Shown here piece after piece: positions 8,309-16,134 of a DNA stretch of 64,000 bases. Position 1 is the stretch's first letter. Each line of letters opens with the position of its first letter. The stretch covers positions 62,001-126,000 of the forward strand of contig NZ_JAASAG010000007.1 in assembly GCF_012726265.1 (NCBI RefSeq), given 5' to 3'. A program made the translations under genes and the position numbers. The stretch is from Streptomyces sp. HNM0575 (lineage in GTDB: Bacteria; Actinomycetota; Actinomycetes; Streptomycetales; Streptomycetaceae). The notes beneath the pieces are model-generated. The model worked only from the letters and a program-made list of their open reading frames with translations, searched no databases and had not been told where the DNA came from.

Positions 8309-9304
8309 GTGAGTCCCAACGGCTCCGACCTCCCCCACCGCCCGAAGGGCGTGGGCGGTATCCCCATGTCGCGGCGCCCGATGCGGCGGAAGCTGCACCA
8401 GGCACTCGCAGCGGGCCTGGTCCTGGCGACCGCCACCGGTTGCACATACAAGGACTTTCCCCGCCTCGGCATGCCCACCCCGGTCACGGACGAGGCCCCG
8501 CGGATCCTTGCCCTCTGGCAGGGATCCTGGGCGGCGGCGCTCGCCGTGGGCGCTCTGGTCTGGGGCCTGATCGTTTGGAGCGTGGTCTTCCACCGGCGTT
8601 CCAGGACCAAGGTGGAGGTCCCCCCGCAGACCCGGTACAACATGCCCATCGAGGCTCTGTACACGGTGGTCCCGATCATCATCGTGGCGGTGCTCTTCTA
8701 CTTCACCGCGCGGGACGAGACCAAGCTCCTGGCCACGACGAAGAAGCCCGACCACGTCGTCAACGTGGTGGGCTTCCAGTGGAGCTGGGGCTTCAACTAC
8801 ATCGAGGACGTGGACGGCAAGGCCTCCACGTCCAACACCGGTGACAAGGAACTCTCCGCCATCCCGGACCGGATGAGGACGACCTTCCCCAAGGGCGCCG
8901 ACGGCGTATACACCGTCGGGACACCGGCCGAGCGCAATCCGCAGACGGGGGACCCGGGCCCCACGCTCTGGCTGCCCAAGGGCGAGACGGTGCAGTTCAT
9001 CCTCACCTCCCGCGACGTCATCCACTCCTTCTGGACGGTGGCGTTCCTGATGAAGCAGGACGTACTCCCCGGTCACGTCAACCGGTTCGAGGTGACTCCC
9101 AACAAGGAGGGCACCTACAAGGGCAAGTGCGCCGAACTGTGCGGCGTCGACCACTCCAGGATGCTCTTCAACGTGAAGGTCGTTTCCCCTGAGCGCTACC
9201 AGAAGCATCTGAAGGACCTGGCCCAGAAGGGCCAGACCGGCTACATCCCGTCGGGCACCGCCACCACCGGCGACGCCAGGAATGCGGAGACGAATAACCC
9301 GTGA
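8309..9304 (+). CDS. ctaC: Cytochrome c oxidase subunit II
   Basis: Subunit II of the aa3 terminal oxidase, which takes electrons from cytochrome c into the CuA centre. It is predicted as a lipoprotein: a basic N-terminus, hydrophobic stretch and lipobox around ATATGC (C45), followed by two transmembrane helices and a periplasmic cupredoxin domain. The CuA ligand set is visible in KCAELCGVDHSRM (C-x3-C-x3-H-x2-M) plus an upstream H in DVIHSFW. The start GTG at 8309 follows GGAAGG at 6 nt; an internal ATG at 8366 is an alternative. The next gene overlaps its stop by 4 nt. Confidence 0.95.
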   Translation: MSPNGSDLPHRPKGVGGIPMSRRPMRRKLHQALAAGLVLATATGCTYKDFPRLGMPTPVTDEAPRILALWQGSWAAALAVGALVWGLIVWSVVFHRRSRTKVEVPPQTRYNMPIEALYTVVPIIIVAVLFYFTARDETKLLATTKKPDHVVNVVGFQWSWGFNYIEDVDGKASTSNTGDKELSAIPDRMRTTFPKGADGVYTVGTPAERNPQTGDPGPTLWLPKGETVQFILTSRDVIHSFWTVAFLMKQDVLPGHVNRFEVTPNKEGTYKGKCAELCGVDHSRMLFNVKVVSPERYQKHLKDLAQKGQTGYIPSGTATTGDARNAETNNP

Positions 9305-11031
9305 GCATCCTCAACGAATCCAAGGGTGCCGCCGCGACGGCCGAGGCAGCACCGCCCGTACGCCAGAAGACGCCCGGCGCCATGCTGGTCGACTGGGCCA
9401 CCACGACCGACCACAAGAAGATCGGGACGCTGTACTTCGTCACGTCCTTCGCCTTCTTCCTGCTCGGCGGCGTGATGGCGCTGTTCATGCGCGCGGAGCT
9501 CGCGCGGCCCGGCATCCAGGTCATGTCGAGCGAGCAGTTCAACCAGGCGTTCACCATGCACGGCACGATCATGCTGCTGATGTTCGCCACCCCGCTCTTC
9601 GCGGGCTTCGCGAACTGGATCATGCCGCTCCAGATCGGCTCGCCCGATGTGGCCTTCCCGCGGCTGAACATGCTGGCGTACTGGTTCTACCTCTTCGGTT
9701 CGCTCATCGCCGTCGGCGGCTTCCTCACGCCGTCGGGCGCCGCGGACTTCGGCTGGTTCGCCTACTCGCCGCTCTCGGACGCGATCCGCTCTCCGGGCAT
9801 CGGCGCCGACCTGTGGATCATGGGCCTGGCCCTCTCCGGATTCGGCACGATCCTCGGCTCCGTCAACTTCATCACCACCATCATCTGCATGCGCGCGCCC
9901 GGCATGACGATGTTCCGGATGCCGATCTTCACCTGGAACGTGCTGCTCACCGGTGTGCTGGTGCTGCTGGCCTTCCCGGTGCTGGCCGCCGCGCTGTTCG
10001 CCCTGGAGGCCGACCGCAAGTTCGGGGCGCACGTCTTCGACGCGGCCAACGGAGGTGCGCTGCTGTGGCAGCACCTCTTCTGGTTCTTCGGCCATCCAGA
10101 GGTCTACATCATCGCGTTGCCGTTCTTCGGCATCATCTCCGAGGTCATCCCGGTCTTCAGCCGCAAGCCGATGTTCGGCTACATCAGCCTCATCGGCGCG
10201 ACGATCGCCATCGCCGGCCTCTCGGTCACGGTCTGGGCGCACCACATGTACGTCACGGGCGGGGTGCTGCTGCCCTTCTTCGCGTTCATGACGTTCCTGA
10301 TCGCGGTGCCCACGGGCGTGAAGTTCTTCAACTGGGTCGGCACGATGTGGAAGGGCTCGCTGTCCTTCGAGACACCGATGCTCTGGGCGATCGGCTTCCT
10401 CGTCACGTTCCTCTTCGGTGGTCTGACCGGCGTCATCCTGGCGTCGCCGCCGATGGACTTCCACGTCTCCGACACGTACTTCGTGGTGGCGCACTTCCAC
10501 TACGTGGTGTTCGGGACGGTCGTCTTCGCGATGTTCGCCGGCTTCCACTTCTGGTGGCCGAAGTTCACCGGGAAGATCCTCGACGAGCGTCTCGGCAAGA
10601 TCACCTTCTGGACGCTGTTCACCGGCTTCCACGGCACCTTCCTCGTCCAGCACTGGCTGGGCGCCGAGGGCATGCCGCGCCGCTACGCCGACTATCTGGC
10701 AGCGGACGGCTTCACCGCCCTCAACACCGTCTCGACGATCAGCTCGTTCGTACTGGGCCTTTCGGTCCTGCCGTTCCTCTACAACGTCTGGAAGACGGCC
10801 AAGTACGGAAAGCCGGTCGGCACCGACGACCCGTGGGGCTACGGCCGCTCTCTCGAGTGGGCGACGACCTGCCCGCCCCCGCGGCACAACTTCCTCCAGC
10901 TGCCGCGGATCCGTTCCGAGTCCCCGGCCTTCGACCTCCACTACCCGGAGGTCGCCGCGCTCGACCAGCTCGGTGAGCAGCAGGCCGCGGGCACCAAGAC
11001 GCTCGTCGGCGGTAAGGAGGAGTCGAAGTGA
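9301..11031 (+). CDS. ctaD: Cytochrome c oxidase subunit I
   Basis: The 576-aa catalytic, proton-pumping subunit, with about 12 transmembrane helices, two hemes and CuB. Ligand motifs are present: FTMHGTIMLL (low-spin heme a His), FGHPEVYIIALP (CuB His with the cross-linked Tyr), WAHHMYV (two CuB His) and VVAHFHYVV (high-spin and low-spin heme His). The GTG start overlaps the ctaC stop in a GTGA arrangement, so translation is coupled. The C-terminal tail of about 60 residues is cytoplasmic and charged. Confidence 0.97.
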   Translation: MSILNESKGAAATAEAAPPVRQKTPGAMLVDWATTTDHKKIGTLYFVTSFAFFLLGGVMALFMRAELARPGIQVMSSEQFNQAFTMHGTIMLLMFATPLFAGFANWIMPLQIGSPDVAFPRLNMLAYWFYLFGSLIAVGGFLTPSGAADFGWFAYSPLSDAIRSPGIGADLWIMGLALSGFGTILGSVNFITTIICMRAPGMTMFRMPIFTWNVLLTGVLVLLAFPVLAAALFALEADRKFGAHVFDAANGGALLWQHLFWFFGHPEVYIIALPFFGIISEVIPVFSRKPMFGYISLIGATIAIAGLSVTVWAHHMYVTGGVLLPFFAFMTFLIAVPTGVKFFNWVGTMWKGSLSFETPMLWAIGFLVTFLFGGLTGVILASPPMDFHVSDTYFVVAHFHYVVFGTVVFAMFAGFHFWWPKFTGKILDERLGKITFWTLFTGFHGTFLVQHWLGAEGMPRRYADYLAADGFTALNTVSTISSFVLGLSVLPFLYNVWKTAKYGKPVGTDDPWGYGRSLEWATTCPPPRHNFLQLPRIRSESPAFDLHYPEVAALDQLGEQQAAGTKTLVGGKEESK

Positions 11032-11426
11032 AGGTCCAGGGCAAGATGTTCCTCGGCCTGGCGGTCTTCCTGCTCGCCACGGCCATCGTCTACGGCGCCT
11101 GGTCGAAGGAGCCCGTCGGCACGACCGGGCTGTTCCTCGCCTTCGGCCTCGCGGTGATGATCGGCTACTACCTGGCCTTCACCGCGCGCCGCGTGGACGC
11201 CGGCGCGCAGGACAACAAGGAGGCCGAGGTAGCGGACGACGCCGGCGAGGTCGGGTTCTTCAGCCCGCACAGCTGGCAGCCGCTCGCTCTCGGGCTCGGG
11301 GCCGCCTTCGGCTTCCTGGGCGTGGCCTTCGGCTGGTGGGTGGTCTTCGTATCGGCGCCGCTGCTGTTCGTGGGCCTCTTCGGCTGGGTCTTCGAGTACT
11401 ACCACGGCGAGAATCGCACCCAGTAA
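11028..11426 (+). CDS. ctaF: Cytochrome c oxidase subunit IV, actinobacterial type
   Basis: A 132-aa small subunit specific to actinobacterial aa3 oxidases, with four hydrophobic segments: an N-terminal pair (FLGLAVFLLATAIVYG and FLAFGLAVMIGYYLAF), an acidic loop near residues 65-78, and a C-terminal pair. The conserved ending FEYYHGE is present. GTG start overlapping the ctaD stop by 4 nt. It probably stabilises subunit I within the bcc-aa3 supercomplex. Confidence 0.92.
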   Translation: MKVQGKMFLGLAVFLLATAIVYGAWSKEPVGTTGLFLAFGLAVMIGYYLAFTARRVDAGAQDNKEAEVADDAGEVGFFSPHSWQPLALGLGAAFGFLGVAFGWWVVFVSAPLLFVGLFGWVFEYYHGENRTQ

Positions 11427-11457
11427 GGCTCCAGGCGGAAGCAGTCCGCAAACAGGC

Positions 11458-11483
11458 CGGGCCCCGGTGATCACCGGGGCCCG
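11458..11483 (+). terminator. Palindrome terminating ctaCDF
   Basis: CGGGCCCCGGTGA followed directly by its exact reverse complement forms a 26-nt palindrome (13-bp stem counting the loop bases) 31 nt after the ctaF stop. It probably separates the ctaCDF transcript from the transpeptidase gene. Confidence 0.65.
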
Positions 11484-11539
11484 ACCCGTTTGCATGCGCC
11501 CAACAGGCCCTGAAACGGGACGTTTCCTACCTTGGGCCT

Positions 11540-12811
11540 ATGAATCACTCTTCGAACAGGACGAAGCGCCGGATCTCCGCCGGCTGTGCCCTGACCCTCG
11601 CGCCCCTGGCCGTCGGACTCTCCGCGTGCAGCGTCGGCAGCAGCGGCAACCCCCTCGCGGGAGCCCCGTACGACGCGAGCAACCAGATATCCGTCAGCGC
11701 GGGCGAGGAAGGGTCCGTCGTCGACCCCTCCAAGCCCCTCGAAGTGACCGCCACCGGCGACGAAGGCCGGATAACCGACGTGACCGCCGTCGACACCGCG
11801 GGGCGCTTCCTCAGCGGCAGGCTCTCCGAGGACGGCACCCGCTGGCGCAGCACCTCCGACCTCGCCGCGGGCGTCCGCTACACCGTCCGTATCAGCACCG
11901 AGAACGGCTCCGGCGAGCAGGGGCGCCGGACGCTCAACTTCCAGACCAAGCCCGCGCACGCCAAGAGGCTCGGCGTCACCTTCGGGCCCGACAGCGGCAC
12001 CTACGGCGTCGGCCAGCCCATCACCGCCGAGCTGAGCCACAAGATCAAGGGCGCCAAGCAGCGCAAGCTCGTCGAGGGCGCGCTCATCGTGAAGTCCTCC
12101 CCGCACGTCGAGGGCTCCTGGCACTGGGTGGACAGCAAGGAGCTGCACTTCCGCCCCAAGGAGTACTGGCCCGCACACTCGACGGTCAGCGTCCGCTCCC
12201 GCCTGAAGGGCCTGAAGATCCGCGAGGGCCTCTACGGGGACAAGGCCAAGCCCGTCAAGCTGAAGACCGGCGACCGGGTGGAGGCGCTCGCGGACGCCTC
12301 GGGCCTGTCGATGAAGTTCAGCAAGAACGGCAAGGTCATCAAGGAGATGCCGATCACCACGGGCAAGGCCGGGTTCGAGACCCGCAACGGAACGAAGGTG
12401 ATCCTGGGCCGCGAGGCGTATGTCCGCATGCGAAGCGGCAGCGTCGGGATCGGCGGCGGCGAGTCCTACGACCTGGGAGTCCACTGGGCCTCGCGGCTCA
12501 CCTGGAGCGGCGAGTACGTGCACGCCGCCCCGTGGTCCTCCGGCTCGCACGGCGTCTCCAACAGCAGCCACGGCTGCACCGGCATGAGCACCGAGAACGC
12601 CCAGTGGTTCTTCGAGCACGTGCGCCCGGGCGTCCCCGTGAAGTACGTCAACTCCGACGGCGACGAGATGGCGCCCTTCGGGAACGGCTTCGGCGACTGG
12701 AACCTGTCGTGGCCGAAGTGGAAGTCGGGCAGTGCGCTGCTGCGCGGCAGCCAGGACCAGGACGCCGTGGGCTCGGCGACCGGGGTGAGCAGACTCCGCC
12801 CCCAGGTGTGA
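11540..12811 (+). CDS. Lipoprotein L,D-transpeptidase (YkuD domain)
   Basis: A 423-aa secreted lipoprotein. It has a signal peptide with lipobox LSAC at about residues 27-30, then two Ig-like domains (about 50-150 and 150-250), and a C-terminal YkuD catalytic domain. The catalytic motif HGVSNSSHGCTGMS supplies the conserved His and nucleophilic Cys that form 3-3 peptidoglycan cross-links. The layout matches mycobacterial Ldt enzymes. It sits inside the cytochrome locus, between ctaF and ctaE, in the same orientation but after a terminator, so it is probably expressed separately. Confidence 0.93.
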   Translation: MNHSSNRTKRRISAGCALTLAPLAVGLSACSVGSSGNPLAGAPYDASNQISVSAGEEGSVVDPSKPLEVTATGDEGRITDVTAVDTAGRFLSGRLSEDGTRWRSTSDLAAGVRYTVRISTENGSGEQGRRTLNFQTKPAHAKRLGVTFGPDSGTYGVGQPITAELSHKIKGAKQRKLVEGALIVKSSPHVEGSWHWVDSKELHFRPKEYWPAHSTVSVRSRLKGLKIREGLYGDKAKPVKLKTGDRVEALADASGLSMKFSKNGKVIKEMPITTGKAGFETRNGTKVILGREAYVRMRSGSVGIGGGESYDLGVHWASRLTWSGEYVHAAPWSSGSHGVSNSSHGCTGMSTENAQWFFEHVRPGVPVKYVNSDGDEMAPFGNGFGDWNLSWPKWKSGSALLRGSQDQDAVGSATGVSRLRPQV

Positions 12812-12937
12812 CGGCGTCCGGTCCGGCACGGGGCCCGGACGATCACCGGCACCGGCACCAGTTCCCCGGCACCACCCGGCCGGTACCGGCACCGGTCACC
12901 GGGCGGCCGGCCGGAGGATCACCACCGGCCAGGGAGG

Positions 12938-13354
12938 TCAGAGCGGCTGCACCTGCGGCTCGGCCCCGTCGTTCTCCCGGAGCAGCCCGGCCAGGGCGCC
13001 CGCGAGGGCCACGGGGTCGATGGGGTGCGACACGGCGGCCTCCGCGCGGCTCCAGGACGCCAGCCAGGCGTCCTGGGGGCGGCCGATCAGCAGCAGCACG
13101 GGAGGGCAGTCGAAGATCTCGTCCTTGATCTGCCGGCATACGCCCATGCCGCCCGCGGGAGCGGTCTCACCGTCGAGCACGCACACGTCGATGCGGTGCT
13201 TCTCCAGCGTGGAGATGACCGCGGGGAGGGTCGCGCACTCCACGTACTCGACGGGCGGCACGTCGGCGGCGGGACGGCGGCCGGCGGCGAGCCGGACCTG
13301 CTCGCGGGTGTCTGCGTTGTCGCTGTAGACCAGCACCGTGGCGGTCGGCTGCAT
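12938..13354 (-). CDS. Receiver-like protein, degenerate
   Basis: A stand-alone protein of 138 aa that looks like a CheY-type receiver: a beta1 strand VLVYSDN with an acidic pocket, VCVLDGE at the phospho-acceptor position (D61), and alternating alpha/beta pattern. The conserved switch lysine expected before a Pro in beta5 is replaced by His (VSHPID), so normal phosphorylation switching is doubtful. The start ATG at 13352-13354 has GGAGGAA 2-8 nt upstream; an ATG 11 codons earlier is less likely. It is antisense to and between the two cytochrome gene blocks. No output domain; role unknown. Confidence 0.65.
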   Translation of the reverse strand: MQPTATVLVYSDNADTREQVRLAAGRRPAADVPPVEYVECATLPAVISTLEKHRIDVCVLDGETAPAGGMGVCRQIKDEIFDCPPVLLLIGRPQDAWLASWSRAEAAVSHPIDPVALAGALAGLLRENDGAEPQVQPL

Positions 13355-13537
13355 CGTTCCTCCGCTGGACGTCTCGCACGTGATCACGTAGCGGCAAAGG
13401 AAGCCGCAGCGCGGATGTTACTCCCTCGCCCCGTTCGTCAACACCGCTCCCCATGCCCGCGGGAGAGGCCTGTTCAAGCTGGACACGGGTCCCGGACACA
13501 CCGAACGGCACCCCGCCAGCAGGGGCCGTATGAGCGA

Positions 13538-13552
13538 CCGACATAATGTCGG
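13538..13552 (+). promoter_or_regulatory. Palindrome overlapping the probable ctaE promoter
   Basis: CCGACAT-A-ATGTCGG is a perfect 15-nt palindrome whose centre contains CATAAT/TAATGT, a plausible -10 hexamer, ending 1 nt before the GTG proposed as ctaE start. The arrangement fits a leaderless transcript with an operator on the -10. No regulator is identified. Confidence 0.5.
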
Positions 13553-13553
13553 C

Positions 13554-14165
13554 GTGGCGACAGCAACAGCAGTAGAAACCGGGCACGCGCACCCGTCGGT
13601 CAACAGGCCGAACCTCACCAGCGTCGGAACCATCATCTGGCTGAGTTCCGAGCTGATGTTCTTCGCGGCCCTCTTCGCGATGTACTTCACCCTTCGGTCC
13701 GTGACGGGTGCGGACTTCTGGAAGGAACACGCCGACGCGCTGAACGTGCCCTTCTCGGCGGTGAACACCACGATCCTGGTGCTCTCTTCGCTCACCTGCC
13801 AGCTCGGTGTGTTCGCAGCCGAGCGCGGTGACGTGAAGAAGCTCCGGGGCTGGTTCATCATCACGTTCGTCATGGGCGCGATCTTCATCGGCGGCCAGAT
13901 CTTCGAGTACACGGAGCTGGTGGAGAAGGACGGCATCTCGCTCTCCTCGGATCCCTACGGATCGGTGTTCTACCTGACCACCGGCTTCCACGGGATGCAC
14001 GTCACGGGTGGTCTGATCGCGTTCCTGCTCCTGCTCGGCAGGACGTACGCGGCCAAGCGCTTCACCCATCAGCAGGCCACTGCGGCCATCGTCGTGTCCT
14101 ACTACTGGCACTTCGTCGATGTCGTCTGGATCGGCCTCTTCGCCACGATCTACCTGATCAAGTAG
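13554..14165 (+). CDS. ctaE: Cytochrome c oxidase subunit III
   Basis: A 203-aa subunit III with five transmembrane segments, shorter than the seven-helix proteobacterial form and typical for actinobacteria. Landmarks are WLSSELMFFAALFAMYF, the FHGMHVTGGLIAF helix and the C-terminal YYWHFVDVVWIGLFATIY signature. GTG at 13554 is preferred: a -10-like hexamer lies 6 nt upstream and no Shine-Dalgarno exists, suggesting leaderless translation. An ATG at 13530 would add 8 residues. Together with qcrCAB it forms the second half of the supercomplex locus, and qcrC follows after 92 nt. Confidence 0.93.
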   Translation: MATATAVETGHAHPSVNRPNLTSVGTIIWLSSELMFFAALFAMYFTLRSVTGADFWKEHADALNVPFSAVNTTILVLSSLTCQLGVFAAERGDVKKLRGWFIITFVMGAIFIGGQIFEYTELVEKDGISLSSDPYGSVFYLTTGFHGMHVTGGLIAFLLLLGRTYAAKRFTHQQATAAIVVSYYWHFVDVVWIGLFATIYLIK

Positions 14166-14257
14166 CTGATCGGGCGCCGGTGGCGCGAGCGCGCGCCGGA
14201 CAGTGACAGACAAAAGCAGAAGCATCGACGCAGAAGATCCTGACACCGGGGTAATCC

Positions 14258-15070
14258 GTGAAAAAGCTCTCCGCACGACGGCGCCATCCGCTGGCGGCGC
14301 TCGTCGTTCTCATCTTCGCGCTGGCGGCCACCGGGGGGCTGTACGCCGCGTTCGCTCCCGCCGGTGAGGCCAAGGCCGACCAGTCGTCGAGCCAGTCCCT
14401 CGCCATCGAGGAGGGCAAGAGGCTCTACGACGTCGGCTGTTCCAGCTGCCACGGTACCGGCGGCCAGGGCACCAGCGACGGCCCGAGCCTGGTGGGCGTC
14501 GGCTCCGCCGCCGTGGACTTCCAGGTCGGCACCGGCCGCATGCCCGCGCAGCAGCCGGGCGCCCAGGTGCCGAAGAAGAAGAGGATCTACAGCGAGCACG
14601 AGGTGGACCAACTCGCCGCCTACGTCGCTTCGTTGGGCGCGGGCCCGATCAAGCCCACCAAGAGCCAGTACGACCCGAGCGGTGCGGACGTCGCCAGGGG
14701 CGGGGAGCTCTTCCGCACCAACTGCGCGCAGTGCCACAATTTCACAGGTGAGGGCGGTGCCCTGACCCACGGCAAGTACGCGCCGAACCTCAACGACGCC
14801 GATCCCAAGCACGTCTACGAGGCGATGCAGACCGGCCCGCAGAACATGCCGTCCTTCCCGGACAAGGTGATGCCGCAGCAGGACAAGCGGGATGTCGCCG
14901 CGTACTTGAAGGCGGTGAACAGCAAGGAGTCCGACAGCCCCGGCGGTTACAAGCTCGGCGGCCTCGGCCCGGTCATCGAGGGCCTGTTCGCCTGGATCTT
15001 CGGCCTCGGCGTCCTCATCCTCGTCGCCATCTGGGTCGCAGCCCGGACCGCAAAGGCCAAGAAGTCATGA
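14258..15070 (+). CDS. qcrC: Ubiquinol/menaquinol-cytochrome c reductase diheme cytochrome c subunit
   Basis: A 270-aa membrane-anchored diheme cytochrome c replacing soluble cytochrome c in actinobacteria. An N-terminal helix (residues 13-33) and a C-terminal helix (about 243-263) anchor two cytochrome domains with CSSCH (61-65) and CAQCH (156-160). Methionine ligands are plausible in GRMPAQ and QNMPSFP. It shuttles electrons from the bc1-type complex directly to CuA of the oxidase. GTG start with a weak upstream GGGG; its stop overlaps the qcrA start (ATGA). Confidence 0.96.
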   Translation: MKKLSARRRHPLAALVVLIFALAATGGLYAAFAPAGEAKADQSSSQSLAIEEGKRLYDVGCSSCHGTGGQGTSDGPSLVGVGSAAVDFQVGTGRMPAQQPGAQVPKKKRIYSEHEVDQLAAYVASLGAGPIKPTKSQYDPSGADVARGGELFRTNCAQCHNFTGEGGALTHGKYAPNLNDADPKHVYEAMQTGPQNMPSFPDKVMPQQDKRDVAAYLKAVNSKESDSPGGYKLGGLGPVIEGLFAWIFGLGVLILVAIWVAARTAKAKKS

Positions 15071-16134
15071 GCGAGACTGGATCACACGAGAACGTGTCAG
15101 AGAAGAACCTGCCGAGTCAGCAGGAAAACGGTCACGGCACGCTGGCCGTCGCGGACGATCCGTTCGCCGACCCGGGAATGCCGCCCCACGAGCCGCGGAT
15201 CCAGGACATCGACGAGCGGGCAGCCAAGCGCTCCGAGCGCGTCGTGGCGATGCTCTTCACCGTGTCGATGCTGGCCACGCTCGCCTTCATCGCGAGCTTC
15301 GTGCTCATCCCCGTCGACAAGATCATCTATGTGTGGCCGGCGGGACGCATCGGCGGGCTGAACTTCGCGCTCGGCACGACGCTCGGCGTCGCGCTCTTCT
15401 GCATCGGCGCGGGCGCGGTCCACTGGGCGCGCACTCTGATGTCCGACCACGAGCTGGTCGACGAGCGGCACGCCGTCTCCGCCGAGCCGGAGACCCGCGC
15501 GAAGGTCATGGAGGACTTCGCGCAGGGCGCCAAGGAGTCGGGTCTGGGGCGGCGTTCGCTCATCCGCAAGACCATGTTCGGGGCGCTGACCCTCTTGCCG
15601 CTGTCCGGCGTCGTGCTCCTGCGTGACCTGGGGCCGCTGCCCGAGGACAAGCTGACCCACACGCTGTGGACCAAGGGCAAGCTGCTGGTCAACGAGAACA
15701 CCCAGGAGCCGCTGCGTCCCGAGGACATCAGCGTCGGCTCGCTGACCTTCGCCATGCCCGAGGGCCTGGAGGAGAAGGACGAGGACTTCCAGCAGCAGAT
15801 CGCCAAGGCCGCGCTGATGCTCGTACGGCTGGAGCCGGACGACATCAAGGACAAGCGGGAGCTGGACTGGTCCCACGAGGGGATCGTCGCCTACTCCAAG
15901 ATCTGCACCCATGTCGGCTGTCCCGTCAGCCTCTACGAGCAGCAGACGCACCATGTGCTCTGCCCGTGCCACCAGTCGACCTTCGACCTGTCGGACGGTG
16001 CACGAGTGATCTTCGGCCCGGCCGGCCACGCGCTGCCGCAGCTGAAGATCAGCGTCAACAACGACGGATTCCTCGAGGCGCAGGGCGACTTCGAAGAACC
16101 CGTGGGCCCGGCCTACTGGGAGCGTCGAGCATGA
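15067..16134 (+). CDS. qcrA: Rieske iron-sulfur subunit of menaquinol-cytochrome c reductase
   Basis: A 355-aa Rieske protein with the actinobacterial three-helix membrane part (helices near 62-82, 100-125 and 172-190) and a C-terminal [2Fe-2S] domain. The cluster motifs are CTHVGC and CPCHQS, which give two Cys and two His ligands and the disulfide pair. The acidic N-terminal 55 residues are cytoplasmic. ATG overlaps the qcrC stop, and its own stop overlaps the qcrB start, so the three subunits are translationally coupled. Confidence 0.96.
   Translation: MSETGSHENVSEKNLPSQQENGHGTLAVADDPFADPGMPPHEPRIQDIDERAAKRSERVVAMLFTVSMLATLAFIASFVLIPVDKIIYVWPAGRIGGLNFALGTTLGVALFCIGAGAVHWARTLMSDHELVDERHAVSAEPETRAKVMEDFAQGAKESGLGRRSLIRKTMFGALTLLPLSGVVLLRDLGPLPEDKLTHTLWTKGKLLVNENTQEPLRPEDISVGSLTFAMPEGLEEKDEDFQQQIAKAALMLVRLEPDDIKDKRELDWSHEGIVAYSKICTHVGCPVSLYEQQTHHVLCPCHQSTFDLSDGARVIFGPAGHALPQLKISVNNDGFLEAQGDFEEPVGPAYWERRA

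Noticed and set aside
9241..10941. 566-codon antisense open frame over ctaD
   Set aside because: It mirrors the codon bias of ctaD; the translation is rich in Arg/His/Glu with no domain. A typical high-GC shadow frame.
15666..16130. In-frame upstream extension of qcrB
   Set aside because: It overlaps qcrA in another frame; the ATGA overlap start at 16131 gives the expected N-terminus.
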